A stretch of DNA of 64,000 nucleotides from Streptomyces sp. ML-6 (GCF_030116705.1 NZ_JAOTIK010000001.1:5360501-5424500), one strand, 5' to 3'. Positions 46,209 to 56,118 are shown, counted from the stretch's first letter. Notes: generated by a model not told the origin, from the letters alone. A program made the numbers and translations.

Positions 46209-46847
46209 ATGGCGCAACAGGACACGGACGAGCAGATCAACGTCGACGACGAGGGATTCGTCGTGGACACCGAGGACTGTGAGGCGCGCGAGGCCGCCTA
46301 CCGCGAGCGCGGCACCTCCCGCCCGATCACGGTCGTGGGCAACCCGGTGCTCCACAAGGAGTGCAAGGACGTCACCGAGTTCGGCGACGAGCTGGCCGGG
46401 CTGATCGACGACATGTTCGCCAGCCAGCGGACGGCCGAGGGCGTGGGCCTGGCCGCCAACCAGATCGGCGTCGACCTCAAGGTCTTCGTCTACGACTGCC
46501 CGGACGACGACGGCGTGCGGCACGTGGGCGTCGTCTGCAACCCCGTGCTGGAGGAGCTGGCGCCCGAGGACCGGGTCCTGGACGACTCCAACGAGGGCTG
46601 CCTCTCCGTCCCGACGGCGTACGCCTCGCTGGCCCGCCCGGACTACGCGGTGGTCCGCGGGCAGGATGCCAAGGGCAACCCGATCAAGGTCCGCGGCAGC
46701 GGCTACTTCGCCCGCTGCCTCCAGCACGAGACGGACCATCTGTACGGCTACCTGTACATCGACCGCCTCTCCAAGCGGGACCGCAAGGACGCGCTGCGGC
46801 AGATGGCGGAGAACACCCCGCGCTACGAGGTCGTGCCGAACGACTGA
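46209..46847 (+). CDS. def: Peptide deformylase
   Basis: 212 residues, iron/zinc metalloenzyme that removes the N-formyl group from nascent proteins. All three motifs are present: [10 protein letters not shown] (motif 1), EGCLSVP (motif 2, metal Cys) and QHETDHLYG (motif 3, HExxH-like). An N-terminal extension of about 40 acidic residues precedes the core. GAGGAAGG lies 8-10 bases before the ATG. In actinomycetes deformylase can respond to thiol stress, but no sigma-R element is visible here. Confidence 0.95.
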   Translation: MAQQDTDEQINVDDEGFVVDTEDCEAREAAYRERGTSRPITVVGNPVLHKECKDVTEFGDELAGLIDDMFASQRTAEGVGLAANQIGVDLKVFVYDCPDDDGVRHVGVVCNPVLEELAPEDRVLDDSNEGCLSVPTAYASLARPDYAVVRGQDAKGNPIKVRGSGYFARCLQHETDHLYGYLYIDRLSKRDRKDALRQMAENTPRYEVVPND

Positions 46848-46867
46848 CCGGGCGTCAGCTTGTTGCC

Positions 46868-46909
46868 GACGGGCCCCGGCCCGCCCCGCGGGGAGGGCCG
46901 GGGCCCGTC
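46868..46909 (+). terminator. Terminator hairpin after def
   Basis: GACGGGCCCCGGCCC pairs perfectly with GGGCCGGGGCCCGTC (12-base loop). Confidence 0.8.
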
Positions 46910-47023
46910 GGGTTCCCGGACCGGCTGTGGCCGCCAACTGCCATTTCTTTGCGGGAAGTTGACGCGCGTCGACTCGTCCGACAGGCTTTCTTCCCACACC
47001 TTTATCGGGTAGGGAGCTCCCTC

Positions 47024-47761
47024 ATGCTCAGACGTACCGCACGACTCCTGCTCGGCCTTGTCATGACCATGGCGTTCGCCTTGGGCGGGGTCGTGGTGAC
47101 CGCCGGCACCGCACAGGCCGACGACTGCTACACCTGGTCCCGCACGCTGCGCCCCGGCGCCACGGGCAACGACGTCGTCCAGCTCCAGATACGGGTGGCC
47201 GGATACCCCGGCTACAACTCCGTGCTGGCCATCGACGGTTCCTACGGCCCGGCCACCACCGCCGCCGTCAAGCGCTTCCAGGCCGCCTACGGCCTCGCCG
47301 CCGACGGCATCGCGGGCCCGGCCACCCAGGCCAAGATCTACGCGCTGCAGGACGGCGACTGCACCCCGGCGCACTTCACCTACCCCGAGCTCAACAAGTG
47401 CAACAGCACCTGGAGCGGCGGCAAGGTGGCGGCCGGAACGGCCAGGGCCAACGCGCTCAGCTCCATGTGGAAGCTGGAGGCGCTGCGGCACGCGCTCGGT
47501 GACCAGTCGATCCGGGTCACCAGCGGATTCCGCTCGGTCTCCTGCAACTCGGCGGTCGGCGGGGCGTCCAACAGCCGCCACATGTACGGGGACGCGGTCG
47601 ACCTCGGCTCCGGACCGCACTCCCTGTGCACCATCGCCAAGCAGGCCCGCTACCACGGCTTCAACGGGATCCTCGGCCCGGGCTACCCCGGCCACAACGA
47701 CCACATCCACGTGAACCAGGGCCCCTCGCACTACTGGTCGGCGCCCAGCTGCGGCATCTGA
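47024..47761 (+). CDS. Secreted zinc D-Ala-D-Ala carboxypeptidase (M15A) with peptidoglycan-binding domain
   Basis: 245 residues. Signal peptide MLRRTARLLLGLVMTMAFALG ending near AQA-DD (residue 31). A PGBD1 peptidoglycan-binding domain follows (GNDVVQLQIRVAGYPGY to YGLAADGIAGPATQAKI). The M15 zinc peptidase has SRHMYGDAVDLG (His and Asp ligands) and HNDHIHV (last His). The layout is that of the well-studied Streptomyces albus G DD-peptidase. It trims or cross-checks cell-wall peptides outside the membrane. The upstream region has a GACGCGCGTC palindrome (46961-46970). Confidence 0.92.
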   Translation: MLRRTARLLLGLVMTMAFALGGVVVTAGTAQADDCYTWSRTLRPGATGNDVVQLQIRVAGYPGYNSVLAIDGSYGPATTAAVKRFQAAYGLAADGIAGPATQAKIYALQDGDCTPAHFTYPELNKCNSTWSGGKVAAGTARANALSSMWKLEALRHALGDQSIRVTSGFRSVSCNSAVGGASNSRHMYGDAVDLGSGPHSLCTIAKQARYHGFNGILGPGYPGHNDHIHVNQGPSHYWSAPSCGI

Positions 47762-47785
47762 CGCACCCGGCACGTCCTGCGCACC

Positions 47786-47831
47786 AGGGCCCCGGGCACC
47801 GGTTCCTCACGGACCGGCGCCCGGGGCCCTT
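47786..47831. terminator. Bidirectional hairpin between M15 gene and nrdS
   Basis: AGGGCCCCGGGC and GCCCGGGGCCCT form the stem, with an inner CCGGT/ACCGG pair, between converging genes. Confidence 0.78.
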
Positions 47832-47861
47832 CGCGTGCCGGGTGCCGTGCGGGGCCGCGGA

Positions 47862-48836
47862 TCAGGCCACCTCGGACACCGCGCCGGGGCCGCGGAAGGC
47901 GCGGCGGTACGCGTTCGGGGTGGTGTTCAAGGAGCGCACGAACTGGTGGCGCAGCGCGGCGGCGGTCCCGAAGCCGGTGCGCCCGGCGATGGTGTCCACC
48001 GTCTCGTCGGACGTCTCCAGCAGGTGCTGCGCCAGGAGCACCCGCTGGCGCAGCAGCCAGCGGTACGGCGTGGTGCCCGTCTCCTGCTGGAAGCGGCGGG
48101 CGAAGGTGCGCGGCGACATGTGGGCCTGGGCGGCCAGTTGCTCGACGGTCATCTCCCGGTCGAGGTGGCGCTCCATCCAGACGAGCGTCTCGCCGACGGT
48201 GTCGCAGGAGGTGCGCGGCAGCGGGCGCTCGATGTACTGCGCCTGGCCGCCGTCCCGGTGCGGCGGCACCACCATGCGGCGGGCGATCGCATTGGCGACG
48301 TGGGGCCCGTACGCCTGCCGGACCAGGTGCAGGCAGGCATCGATACCGGCCGCGGTGCCCGCCGACGTGATGATCTGGCCCTCGTCCACGTACAGCACGT
48401 CGGCTTCGACGACGGCCCGGGGGAAGCGGCGGGCCAGTTCCCCGGCATGGCGCCAGTGGGTGGTGCAGCGGCGCCCGTCCAGCAGCCCGGCCGCGCCGAG
48501 GAGGTACGCGCCGGAGCAGACGCTCAGCACCCGGGCGCCCCGGTCCACCGCCCGGCGCAGGGCGGCGAGGACCTCCTCGGGGTACTCCCGGTCCACGAAG
48601 CGGCCACCGGCGGGCACGGCGATGAGATCGGCCTCCTCCAGGCGGTCGAGGCCGTGCGACGTGCCGATGGTGAAACCGGCGTGGGTCCGGAGCACCGGGC
48701 CCTCGGCGGAGACCACGGCGAAGTCGTGCACCGGCAACCCGTCCTCGCTGCGGTCGAGCCCGAAGACCTCGCACAGCACGCCCAGTTCGAAGGGATGGAC
48801 ATCGTCGAGCAGCAGAGCGGCGACATTGTTCAGCAT
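47862..48836 (-). CDS. nrdS: NrdS, AraC-family regulator with DJ-1/PfpI-like domain
   Basis: 324 residues. The N-terminal GATase1/DJ-1-like domain (VAALLLDDVHPFELGVLCEVFG, ARVLSVCSGAYLLGAAGLLDG with the nucleophile-elbow Cys, TTHWRHA) is followed by two AraC helix-turn-helix motifs (MTVEQLAAQAHMSPRTFARRFQQETG and VDTIAGRTGFGTAAALRHQF). In S. coelicolor NrdS is the third gene of the class Ia ribonucleotide reductase operon nrdABS. Here it lies 299 bases after nrdB on the same strand, with a small opposing ORF in between. An inverted repeat precedes its start. Confidence 0.86.
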   Translation of the reverse strand: MLNNVAALLLDDVHPFELGVLCEVFGLDRSEDGLPVHDFAVVSAEGPVLRTHAGFTIGTSHGLDRLEEADLIAVPAGGRFVDREYPEEVLAALRRAVDRGARVLSVCSGAYLLGAAGLLDGRRCTTHWRHAGELARRFPRAVVEADVLYVDEGQIITSAGTAAGIDACLHLVRQAYGPHVANAIARRMVVPPHRDGGQAQYIERPLPRTSCDTVGETLVWMERHLDREMTVEQLAAQAHMSPRTFARRFQQETGTTPYRWLLRQRVLLAQHLLETSDETVDTIAGRTGFGTAAALRHQFVRSLNTTPNAYRRAFRGPGAVSEVA

Positions 48837-48845
48837 GGAATCAGT

Positions 48846-48882
48846 GTGGCAGTAATTCGACGTTCCATGACAGTCCTGCCAC
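48846..48882. promoter_or_regulatory. Inverted repeat upstream of nrdS
   Basis: GTGGCAG (48846-48852) and CTGCCAC (48876-48882) flank 23 bases that include AATTCGACGTTCC, 10 bases before nrdS and 35 before the opposing small ORF. A possible operator for both. Confidence 0.4.
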
Positions 48883-48917
48883 TGCTGCGAAGGGGCCGCG
48901 CAGGCGAGAGTAGAGCC

Positions 48918-49130
48918 ATGAACACATTCCAGAACGTCCTGGGCATACTCGCACTTATCGCTCTCGTCCTGCTGCCCGCCCTGGCCGGGCTCGCCCGGGA
49001 GCGCCGCATCGACCGCGAACTGCGCGCCGCACAACGGGCCCGGAGCGACGGACCGCCGAAAACGGCGGACGCCGCGCAGCCCGTCAGAACCGCGCGGCGC
49101 CCGTACGTCAGAAGCTGGGCCAGGATCTAG
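48918..49130 (+). CDS. Small membrane protein between nrdS and nrdB
   Basis: 70 residues. One membrane helix (VLGILALIALVLLPALAGLA, residues 7-26), then a basic tail (RRIDRELRAAQRARS, RRPYVRSWARI). GAGAGTAGAG precedes the ATG. It is on the strand opposite to nrdB and nrdS, and its stop lies 5 bases from that of nrdB, so its transcript would be antisense to any nrdABS read-through. Function unknown. Confidence 0.65.
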   Translation: MNTFQNVLGILALIALVLLPALAGLARERRIDRELRAAQRARSDGPPKTADAAQPVRTARRPYVRSWARI

Positions 49131-49135
49131 AGAAC

Positions 49136-50152
49136 CTAGAAGTCGTCGTCGAAGGCGACCGAGCCCTCCACCGCCACCTGGTACGCGGACGGGCGGCGCT
49201 CGAAGAAGTTCGTCAGCTCCTGCACCCCCTGCAACTCCATGAACGAGAACGGGTTCTCGGAGCCGTAGACCGCCGGGAAGCCCAGCCGGGTGAGCCGCTG
49301 GTCGGCGACGCACTCCAGGTACTGCCGCATCGACTCGGTGTTCATGCCGGGCAGGCCGTCACCGCACAGGTCGCGGCCGAACTGCAGCTCCGCCTCGACG
49401 GCCTCCTTGAGCATGTCCGTGACCTGCTGCCGCAGCTCTTCGTCGAAGAGGTCCGGCTCCTCCTTGCGGACGGTGTCCACGACCTCGAACGCGAAGTTCA
49501 TGTGCATCGTCTCGTCCCGGAACACCCAGTTGGTGCCCGTGGCGAGACCGTGCAGCAGCCCCCGCGAACGGAACCAGTAGACGTACGCGAACGCGCCGTA
49601 GAAGAACAGCCCCTCGATGCACGCGGCGAAGCAGATCAGGTTCAGCAGGAAGCGGCGCCGGTCGGCCTTCGTCTCCAGGCGCTCGATCTTCTCGACCGAG
49701 TCCATCCACCTGAAGCAGAACTGCGCCTTCTCCCGGATCGAGGGGATCTCCTCGACCGCGTCGAACGCCGCCGCCCGGTCGTCCGGATCGGGCAGGTAGG
49801 TGTCCAGCAGCGTCAGATAGAACTGGACGTGCACGGCCTCCTCGAAGAGCTGCCGCGACAGGTACAGCCGCGCCTCGGGGGAGTTGATGTGCTTGTACAG
49901 CGTCAGCACGAGGTTGTTGGAGACGATCGAGTCACCCGTGGCGAAGAACGCGACGAGCCGGCCGATCAGGTGCTGCTCGCCCGGCGACAGCTTGGCGAGG
50001 TCGGCCACGTCGGAGTGCAGATCGACCTCCTCCACCGTCCAGGTGTTCTTGATCGCGTCCCGGTAGCGCTCGTAGAAGTCCGGGTAGCGCATGGGGCGCA
50101 GGGTCAGTTCGAAGCCCGGGTCGAGCAGGTTCTTCTCTTCGTTGGCGGTCAT
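49136..50152 (-). CDS. nrdB: Class Ia ribonucleotide reductase beta subunit NrdB
   Basis: 338 residues, radical-generating subunit that houses a diiron-tyrosyl site. Ligand motifs in order: FFATGDSIVSNNLV (about 69), LSRQLFEEAVHVQFYLTLLDTY (Glu and His, about 98-119), FYGAFAYVYWFRSRG, WVFRDETMHMNFAFEVV (Glu-His) and the C-terminal tail SVAFDDDF that docks to NrdA. The start is coupled to nrdA: TAATG, the nrdA stop overlapping the ATG. Confidence 0.94.
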   Translation of the reverse strand: MTANEEKNLLDPGFELTLRPMRYPDFYERYRDAIKNTWTVEEVDLHSDVADLAKLSPGEQHLIGRLVAFFATGDSIVSNNLVLTLYKHINSPEARLYLSRQLFEEAVHVQFYLTLLDTYLPDPDDRAAAFDAVEEIPSIREKAQFCFRWMDSVEKIERLETKADRRRFLLNLICFAACIEGLFFYGAFAYVYWFRSRGLLHGLATGTNWVFRDETMHMNFAFEVVDTVRKEEPDLFDEELRQQVTDMLKEAVEAELQFGRDLCGDGLPGMNTESMRQYLECVADQRLTRLGFPAVYGSENPFSFMELQGVQELTNFFERRPSAYQVAVEGSVAFDDDF

Positions 50153-52563
50153 TACTGGCAGGCCTCGCAGGACTCGGGGTTTTCCAGGGAGCAGGCGATC
50201 GCGTCCGCGTCGGGCGCCGGAACCCGCGGTACGGGAACGGGGGCGGCGGCCGACGCGGCACCGGACGCCGCACGGGCGATCCGGGTCGCCGGGCGCGAAC
50301 GCAGGTAGTACGTCGTCTTCAGCCCCTGCTTCCAGGCGTACGCGTACATCGAGGAGAGCTTGCCGATCGTCGGCGTCTCCATGAAGAGGTTCAGCGACTG
50401 GCTCTGGTCGAGGAACGGGGTACGGGCCGCCGCCATGTCGATCAGACCGCGCTGCGGGATCTCCCACGCCGTGCGGTACAGCGCCCGCACCTCCTCGGGG
50501 ATCCAGGCGAAGCCCTGCACCGAGCCGCTCGCCTCGCGCAGCGCCTCCCGGGTGCGCGCGTCCCACACCCCCAGCCGCTTCAGGTCCTCCACCAGGTACG
50601 CGTTGACCTGGAGGAACTCCCCGCTGAGCGTCTCGCGCTTGAAGAGGTTGGAGACCTGCGGCTCGATGCACTCGTACACGCCCGCGATCGAGGCGATCGT
50701 CGCCGTCGGCGCGATGGCCAGCAGCAGCGAGTTGCGCATCCCGCTCCGTGCGACGTGGGCGCGCAGCGCGTCCCAGCGCTCCGGCCAGTTCGGCTCGACG
50801 CCGTAGTGGTCGGGGTGCAGCACCCCGCGCGCGGCACGGGTTTGCTCCCAGGCGGGCAGCGGGCCCGAGCGCTCGGCCAGCTCGCAGGACGCCTCGTACG
50901 CGGCGAGCATGATCCGCTCGGAGATCATCGTGGAGAGCGCACGGGCCTCGGCGGAGTCGAACGGCAGCCGCAGCTGGAAGAAGACGTCCTGGAGACCCAT
51001 GGCGCCCAGGCCCACCGGGCGCCACCTGGCGTTGGAGCGGGCGGCCTGCTCGGTCGGGTAGAAGTTGATGTCGACGACCCGGTCCAGGAAGGTCACCGCG
51101 GTGCGGACGGTGGCGTCCAGCCGCTCCCAGTCGATGGCGCCGTCGACGACGAACGCGCCGAGGTTGACCGAGCCCAGGTTGCAGACGGCCGTCTCGCCGT
51201 CGTCGGTGACCTCCAGGATCTCCGTGCACAGGTTCGACGAGTGGACGACGCGGCCCGGCTCGGCGGTCTGGTTGGCGGTCCGGTTGGCGGCGTCCTTGAA
51301 CGTCATCCAGCCCTGACCGGTCTGGGCGAGGGTGCGCATCATCCGGCCGTACAGCTCCCGGGCGGGCATCGACTTGCGGGCCAGCCCCTTCGCCTCCGCG
51401 GCCCGGTACGCCGCGTCGAAGTCGTCGCCCCACAAGTCCACCAGCTCGGGCACGTCGGCGGGCGAGAACAGCGACCAGTGGCCGTCCGCCTCGACCCGGC
51501 GCATGAACTCGTCCGGGATCCAGTGCGCCAGGTTGAGGTTGTGCGTGCGCCGCTGGTCCTCGCCGGTGTTGTCCCGCAGCTCCAGGAACTCCTCGATGTC
51601 CGCGTGCCAGGTCTCCAGGTAGACCGCGGCGGCACCCTTGCGCCGGCCGCCCTGGTTGACCGCGGCGACGGAGGCGTCGAGCGTCTTCAGGAACGGCACG
51701 ATGCCGTTGGAGTGCCCGTTGGTGCCGCGGATCAGCGAACCCCGGGAACGGATGCGGGAGTACGGCAGGCCGATGCCCCCGGCGTGCTTGGAGAGCCGGG
51801 CCACCTGGTGGTAGCGGTCGTAGATCGAGTCCAGCTCGTCGAGCGGGGAGTCCAGCAGGTAGCAGGAGGACATCTGCGGGTGCCGGGTGCCGGAGTTGAA
51901 GAGGGTCGGCGAGGAGGGCAGGTAGTCGAGCCGGCTCATCAGCCCGTACAGCGCCGCGACCTCGTCCACGGCACGCGGGGAGTCGTCCTCGGCGAGCCCG
52001 GACGCGACCCGGAGCATGAAGTGCTGCGGCGTCTCGACGACCTGACGGGTGTGCGGGTGACGCAGCAGGTAGCGGCTGTGCAGGGTCCGCAGCCCGAAGT
52101 AGCCGAAGCGGTCGTCGGCGCCGTCGGCGAGCGCGCGCTCCACCAGCGCGTCGAGGGCGTCCGCGTTGCGGGCGACGAAGCCGGCCGTGCGGTCGGCGAT
52201 CAGGCCCTCGCGGTGCCCGACGGCGACCGAGGCGGAGAAGGAGACGGCGCCCTGGCCGGCGGCCTCGTCCGCGATGGCGCGGGTCAGGAGCCGGGCGGCG
52301 AGCCGGGAGTAGGCGGGGTCCTCGGAGATCAGTCCGGCGGCGGCCTCGGTGGCCAGCGCACACAGCTCGGCCTCGTCCGCCCGCGCGCTGCGGCCGCGCA
52401 GTGCGGCGGCGGCGACGCGCCCGGGGTCGGTGTCGGGCAGATCGGCGGTGAGGTCGGTCAGGGTCCGCAGCAGCGCGGCCCCCGGTCCGTCGTGTGCGGC
52501 TGCCCCGGAATCGGCGGCCGTGGACGCGGCGACCGAAGCCGGATCGGCTGGCGCGATGGTCAC
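50152..52563 (-). CDS. nrdA: Class Ia ribonucleotide reductase alpha subunit NrdA
   Basis: 803 residues, catalytic subunit converting ribonucleotides to deoxyribonucleotides. Visible: SSPTLFNSGTRHPQMSSCYL (active-site Cys region), AVCNLGSVNLGAFV (catalytic NxCxE-like loop), RTHNLNLAHWIPDEF, and the C-terminal redox tail SCEACQ. The N-terminal 100 residues are Ala/Asp-rich and lack a clear ATP-cone motif (VRKRDG). GTG start at 52563 is preceded by GAGGGAGAG. A cobalamin riboswitch lies 150-270 bases upstream in the leader, so vitamin B12 should turn the operon off when the B12-dependent class II enzyme can work. Confidence 0.94.
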   Translation of the reverse strand: MTIAPADPASVAASTAADSGAAAHDGPGAALLRTLTDLTADLPDTDPGRVAAAALRGRSARADEAELCALATEAAAGLISEDPAYSRLAARLLTRAIADEAAGQGAVSFSASVAVGHREGLIADRTAGFVARNADALDALVERALADGADDRFGYFGLRTLHSRYLLRHPHTRQVVETPQHFMLRVASGLAEDDSPRAVDEVAALYGLMSRLDYLPSSPTLFNSGTRHPQMSSCYLLDSPLDELDSIYDRYHQVARLSKHAGGIGLPYSRIRSRGSLIRGTNGHSNGIVPFLKTLDASVAAVNQGGRRKGAAAVYLETWHADIEEFLELRDNTGEDQRRTHNLNLAHWIPDEFMRRVEADGHWSLFSPADVPELVDLWGDDFDAAYRAAEAKGLARKSMPARELYGRMMRTLAQTGQGWMTFKDAANRTANQTAEPGRVVHSSNLCTEILEVTDDGETAVCNLGSVNLGAFVVDGAIDWERLDATVRTAVTFLDRVVDINFYPTEQAARSNARWRPVGLGAMGLQDVFFQLRLPFDSAEARALSTMISERIMLAAYEASCELAERSGPLPAWEQTRAARGVLHPDHYGVEPNWPERWDALRAHVARSGMRNSLLLAIAPTATIASIAGVYECIEPQVSNLFKRETLSGEFLQVNAYLVEDLKRLGVWDARTREALREASGSVQGFAWIPEEVRALYRTAWEIPQRGLIDMAAARTPFLDQSQSLNLFMETPTIGKLSSMYAYAWKQGLKTTYYLRSRPATRIARAASGAASAAAPVPVPRVPAPDADAIACSLENPESCEACQ

Positions 52564-52711
52564 GTGGTGCTCTCCCTCGCTCGGCTCGGGGCCGGCGGGG
52601 GAACGGGGCGGCCGTGCGGGCACGCACCCGGGACGGGACGGCGCTCCGCACGGCGTCCGCCGGCCCAACCGCGAGGCCCGGACGTCTGGCGCCCGGATCG
52701 GTCGAGCCGGA

Positions 52712-52835
52712 CGCACTGTCGGCAGGTCCTCGGACTTGTCCGGGGTGCGCGAATGCGCACTGAACACACCGTTGCGGGACAGTTCCGGATTCGCACCGGA
52801 TTCCCCTGCGGCGACAGCGAGGATGAGCATACATG
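52712..52835 (-). promoter_or_regulatory. Cobalamin (B12) riboswitch of nrdABS
   Basis: On the minus strand GGTGCGAATCC (about 52797-52787), CCGCAACGG, and the B12-box-like AGTCCGAGGACCTGCC (52734-52719) occur in the order and spacing of the cobalamin class. In S. coelicolor, nrdABS is B12-repressed through such an element. Confidence 0.88.
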
Positions 52836-52874
52836 TGGGGGCAGCCCGATGAAGCAGCCCCCAGATGTTGTGTC
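52826..52874 (-). promoter_or_regulatory. Candidate NrdR boxes and nrdA promoter region
   Basis: On the minus strand ACACAACATCTGG (52873-52861) resembles the NrdR box; a weaker partner CCACATGTATGC (52838-52827) lies about three helical turns away. NrdR control of nrdABS is known in S. coelicolor; the exact boxes here are my reading. Confidence 0.35.
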
Positions 52875-52929
52875 GGTCAGCTCGGTCCGGACCGGCGGGA
52901 AGCGCCCTGCGGGCCTTCCGGAAACAGCG

Positions 52930-52977
52930 GACGGCCCGCTCCCGCCGCCCTTCGGGAAGGGGCGGGAACGGGCCGTC
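52930..52977 (-). terminator. Terminator of the SSS symporter gene
   Basis: GACGGCCCGTTCCCGCC and GGCGGGAGCGGGCCGTC (minus strand, one mismatch) around CCTTCCCGAAGGGC, just after the symporter stop. Confidence 0.75.
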
Positions 52978-52985
52978 ACGGGGCG

Positions 52986-54620
52986 TCAGTGGCCGCCGGG
53001 CGCCCCCGCCGTGGCCGGCGGGAGCTCGGCGGCGACACCCGGATCGCCCGCGTCGGCCGTGTAGTCGGACGGCGAGGTCTCGTCGGTCCCGGCGGGCGCC
53101 TTCATGGCGTTCAGGACCAGGGTGAGCACCACCACGACCACCGCGTTCAGCACGAACGCGGTGAGACCGATGTAGCCGATCTCGCCGATGCCGGGGATCT
53201 CCGCGGACGAGCCGCCGAAGTGCTCCTGCGTCGGCGAGGCGACCCCGTACGCGGCCACCGTCCCGTACACCATGCCGACCGCCCAGCCCGCGAGCAGCGC
53301 CCAGCGGTGGAACCAGCGGGTGAACAGGCCGCCGACCAGGGCCGGCATCGTCTGGAGGATCCAGATCCCGCCGAGCAGCTGGAAGTTGATCGCGACGGTC
53401 TTGTCCATCGTGAGGACGAAGGCGAGCGCCCCGACCTTGACGAGCAGCGAGACCAGCTTGGAGACCTTGGTCTCCTGCTCCGGGGTGGCGTCCGGCTTCA
53501 GGAAGTCCTTGTAGATGTTGCGGGTGAAGAGGTTGGCCGCGGCGATCGACATGATCGCGGCGGGCACCAGGGCCCCGATGCCGATGGCGGCGAACGCGAC
53601 GCCGGCGAACCAGTCCGGGAACATGTTCTCGAACAGCTGCGGAATGGCCAGCTGCCCGTTGTCCACCTTGATCCCGGCGGCGATCGCCATGAAGCCGAGC
53701 AGCGCCAGCAGGCCCAGCATCAGCGAATACAGCGGCAGGATCGTGGTGTTGCGCCGGATCACGTCACGGCTGCGGCTGGAGAGCGTCGCCGTGATCGAGT
53801 GCGGGTACATGAAGAGCGCCAGCGCCGAGCCCAGGGCCAGGGTGGCGTATCCCCAGTGGCCCGCCTCGCCCGGTGCGAGCGCGCCGCGCGGCTTGCCGGT
53901 GTCCGGGTTGGTCTGCGAGAACGCCTCGCCCGCCTTGGCGAAGATGTCGTCGAAGCCGCCCAGCTTGATCGGGATGTAGATGATCGCCACCGCGATGACC
54001 AGGTAGATCAGCCCGTCCTTGACGAACGCGATCAGCGCGGGGGCCCGCAGCCCGGAGGAGTAGGTGTACGCGGCGAGCACCGCGAACGCGATCAGCAGCG
54101 GCAGGTCCTTGATGAACCAGTGGGTGTTCTCGCCGCCGCCGACGCCCATCACGTCCAGCACCGCCTGGATGCCGACGAGCTGGAGCGCGATGTACGGCAT
54201 CGTGGCGAGGATGCCGGTGAGGGCGACCGCCAGCGACAGGCCCTTCGAGCCGAACCGTCCGCGCACGAAGTCCGAGGTGGTGACGTACCCGTGCCTGTGC
54301 GAGACCGACCACAGCCGGGGCAGGAAGGTGAAGATCAGCGGGTACACGAGGATCGTGTACGGCACGGCGAAGAAGCCGGCCGCGCCCGCCGCGTAGATCG
54401 CCGCGGGAACGGCGACGAAGGTGTACGCGGTGTACAGGTCGCCGCCGAGCAGGAACCAGGTGACCCAGGTGCCGAACGACCGTCCGCCCAGGCCCCATTC
54501 GTCGAGACTGGCCTCGTTCTCCGCCTTGCGCCAGCGCGCCGCCATGAACCCCATGACCGTGACGGCCACGAAGAAGAAGATGAAGACGCCGAGCGCGACG
54601 CCGTTCACACCGTCCTTCAT
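52986..54620 (-). CDS. Sodium:solute symporter (SSS family, monocarboxylate type)
   Basis: 544 residues, about 13 membrane helices. SSS landmarks: WGLGGRSFGTWVTWFLLGGDLYTAYTFV near the N-terminus, GHRHGYVT-like SHRHGYVTTSDFVRGRFGS, and the RRNTTILPLYSLMLGLLALLG sodium-motif region. It is in the group of monocarboxylate uptake permeases (MctP-like; acetate, pyruvate or propionate are family substrates, not shown here). It overlaps the DUF3311 gene by 4 bases (ATGA), a typical pairing. Ends at a hairpin. Confidence 0.88.
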   Translation of the reverse strand: MKDGVNGVALGVFIFFFVAVTVMGFMAARWRKAENEASLDEWGLGGRSFGTWVTWFLLGGDLYTAYTFVAVPAAIYAAGAAGFFAVPYTILVYPLIFTFLPRLWSVSHRHGYVTTSDFVRGRFGSKGLSLAVALTGILATMPYIALQLVGIQAVLDVMGVGGGENTHWFIKDLPLLIAFAVLAAYTYSSGLRAPALIAFVKDGLIYLVIAVAIIYIPIKLGGFDDIFAKAGEAFSQTNPDTGKPRGALAPGEAGHWGYATLALGSALALFMYPHSITATLSSRSRDVIRRNTTILPLYSLMLGLLALLGFMAIAAGIKVDNGQLAIPQLFENMFPDWFAGVAFAAIGIGALVPAAIMSIAAANLFTRNIYKDFLKPDATPEQETKVSKLVSLLVKVGALAFVLTMDKTVAINFQLLGGIWILQTMPALVGGLFTRWFHRWALLAGWAVGMVYGTVAAYGVASPTQEHFGGSSAEIPGIGEIGYIGLTAFVLNAVVVVVLTLVLNAMKAPAGTDETSPSDYTADAGDPGVAAELPPATAGAPGGH

Positions 54621-54871
54621 GAGGAAGAACCCCCCTTGCGGGCGCGCTGGTCACGCTGCCACAGCTTGTACGCGACCATCGTGAGCGCGGTGGAGATCAG
54701 CACCCAGAGCATCTGGTACCAGTAGAAGAACGGGATGCCGATGAAGGCGGGGTCCACCTTCGCGTAGGAACTCACCCAGAGCATCGCCACGAACGGGGCG
54801 ACGAGACAGAGGGCGATGACCACGCGCACGGGTGTGACGGTGGGTGGTTTCTCTTCGGGTTCTGCTGGCAT
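54617..54871 (-). CDS. DUF3311 small membrane protein, partner of the SSS symporter
   Basis: 84 residues, two membrane helices (VVIALCLVAPFVAMLWVSS and WYQMLWVLISTALTMVAYKL) with GIPFFYWYQ between them. DUF3311 proteins are commonly encoded directly before SSS symporters and probably act as a small subunit. Translationally coupled (ATGA). A promoter should lie in the 285-bp gap before dasR, which also carries the dasR terminator. Confidence 0.85.
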   Translation of the reverse strand: MPAEPEEKPPTVTPVRVVIALCLVAPFVAMLWVSSYAKVDPAFIGIPFFYWYQMLWVLISTALTMVAYKLWQRDQRARKGGSSS

Positions 54872-55050
54872 GAGGCGGCTCCGTCCCCTCGCTGGTTACC
54901 TCGTGATGGGCAGGGAATCTAAGCGAGCTTCCGGGCAGCGTCACCCCCGTCCGCATTGCGGTCCGGCAACGGTGCGTCGAGCGGGCGGATACGTGCGACG
55001 AGCGGTCGTACGCACGGTTCCGGTCCGTACCAACGGGGTGGACGGCATGC

Positions 55051-55091
55051 GGAAAACCCCTGCGGAACGGTGGGTTCCGCAGGGGTTTTCC
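55051..55091. terminator. Terminator of dasR
   Basis: GGAAAACCCCTGCGGAAC pairs perfectly with GTTCCGCAGGGGTTTTCC (18 bp, loop GGTGG). The A/T ends give a U tract in either direction. Confidence 0.9.
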
Positions 55092-55156
55092 GTAGGGATT
55101 CCGAGGGGTGGCGGTGGCGGGCCGATGGCCGGAATTCGTCCTCGGCCCCGCCGTGC

Positions 55157-56020
<864 letters not shown>

Positions 56021-56078
56021 TTAGGTGTCGGTCCGATAACGGACGCGAGTGCACTTCTTATACACCCTTGACACCCCT

Positions 56079-56118
56079 AAAGGTCTAGGCCAAGCTCCCG
56101 GTACTGGTCTAAACCATT
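56079..56118. promoter_or_regulatory. dre sites in the dasR-dasA control region
   Basis: ACTGGTCTAAACCATT at 56103-56118 matches the dre consensus ACTGGTCTAGACCACT in 14 of 16 positions; AAAGGTCTAGGCCAAG at 56079-56094 is a weaker second site. A perfect -35 TTGACA lies at 56068-56073. Confidence 0.88.
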
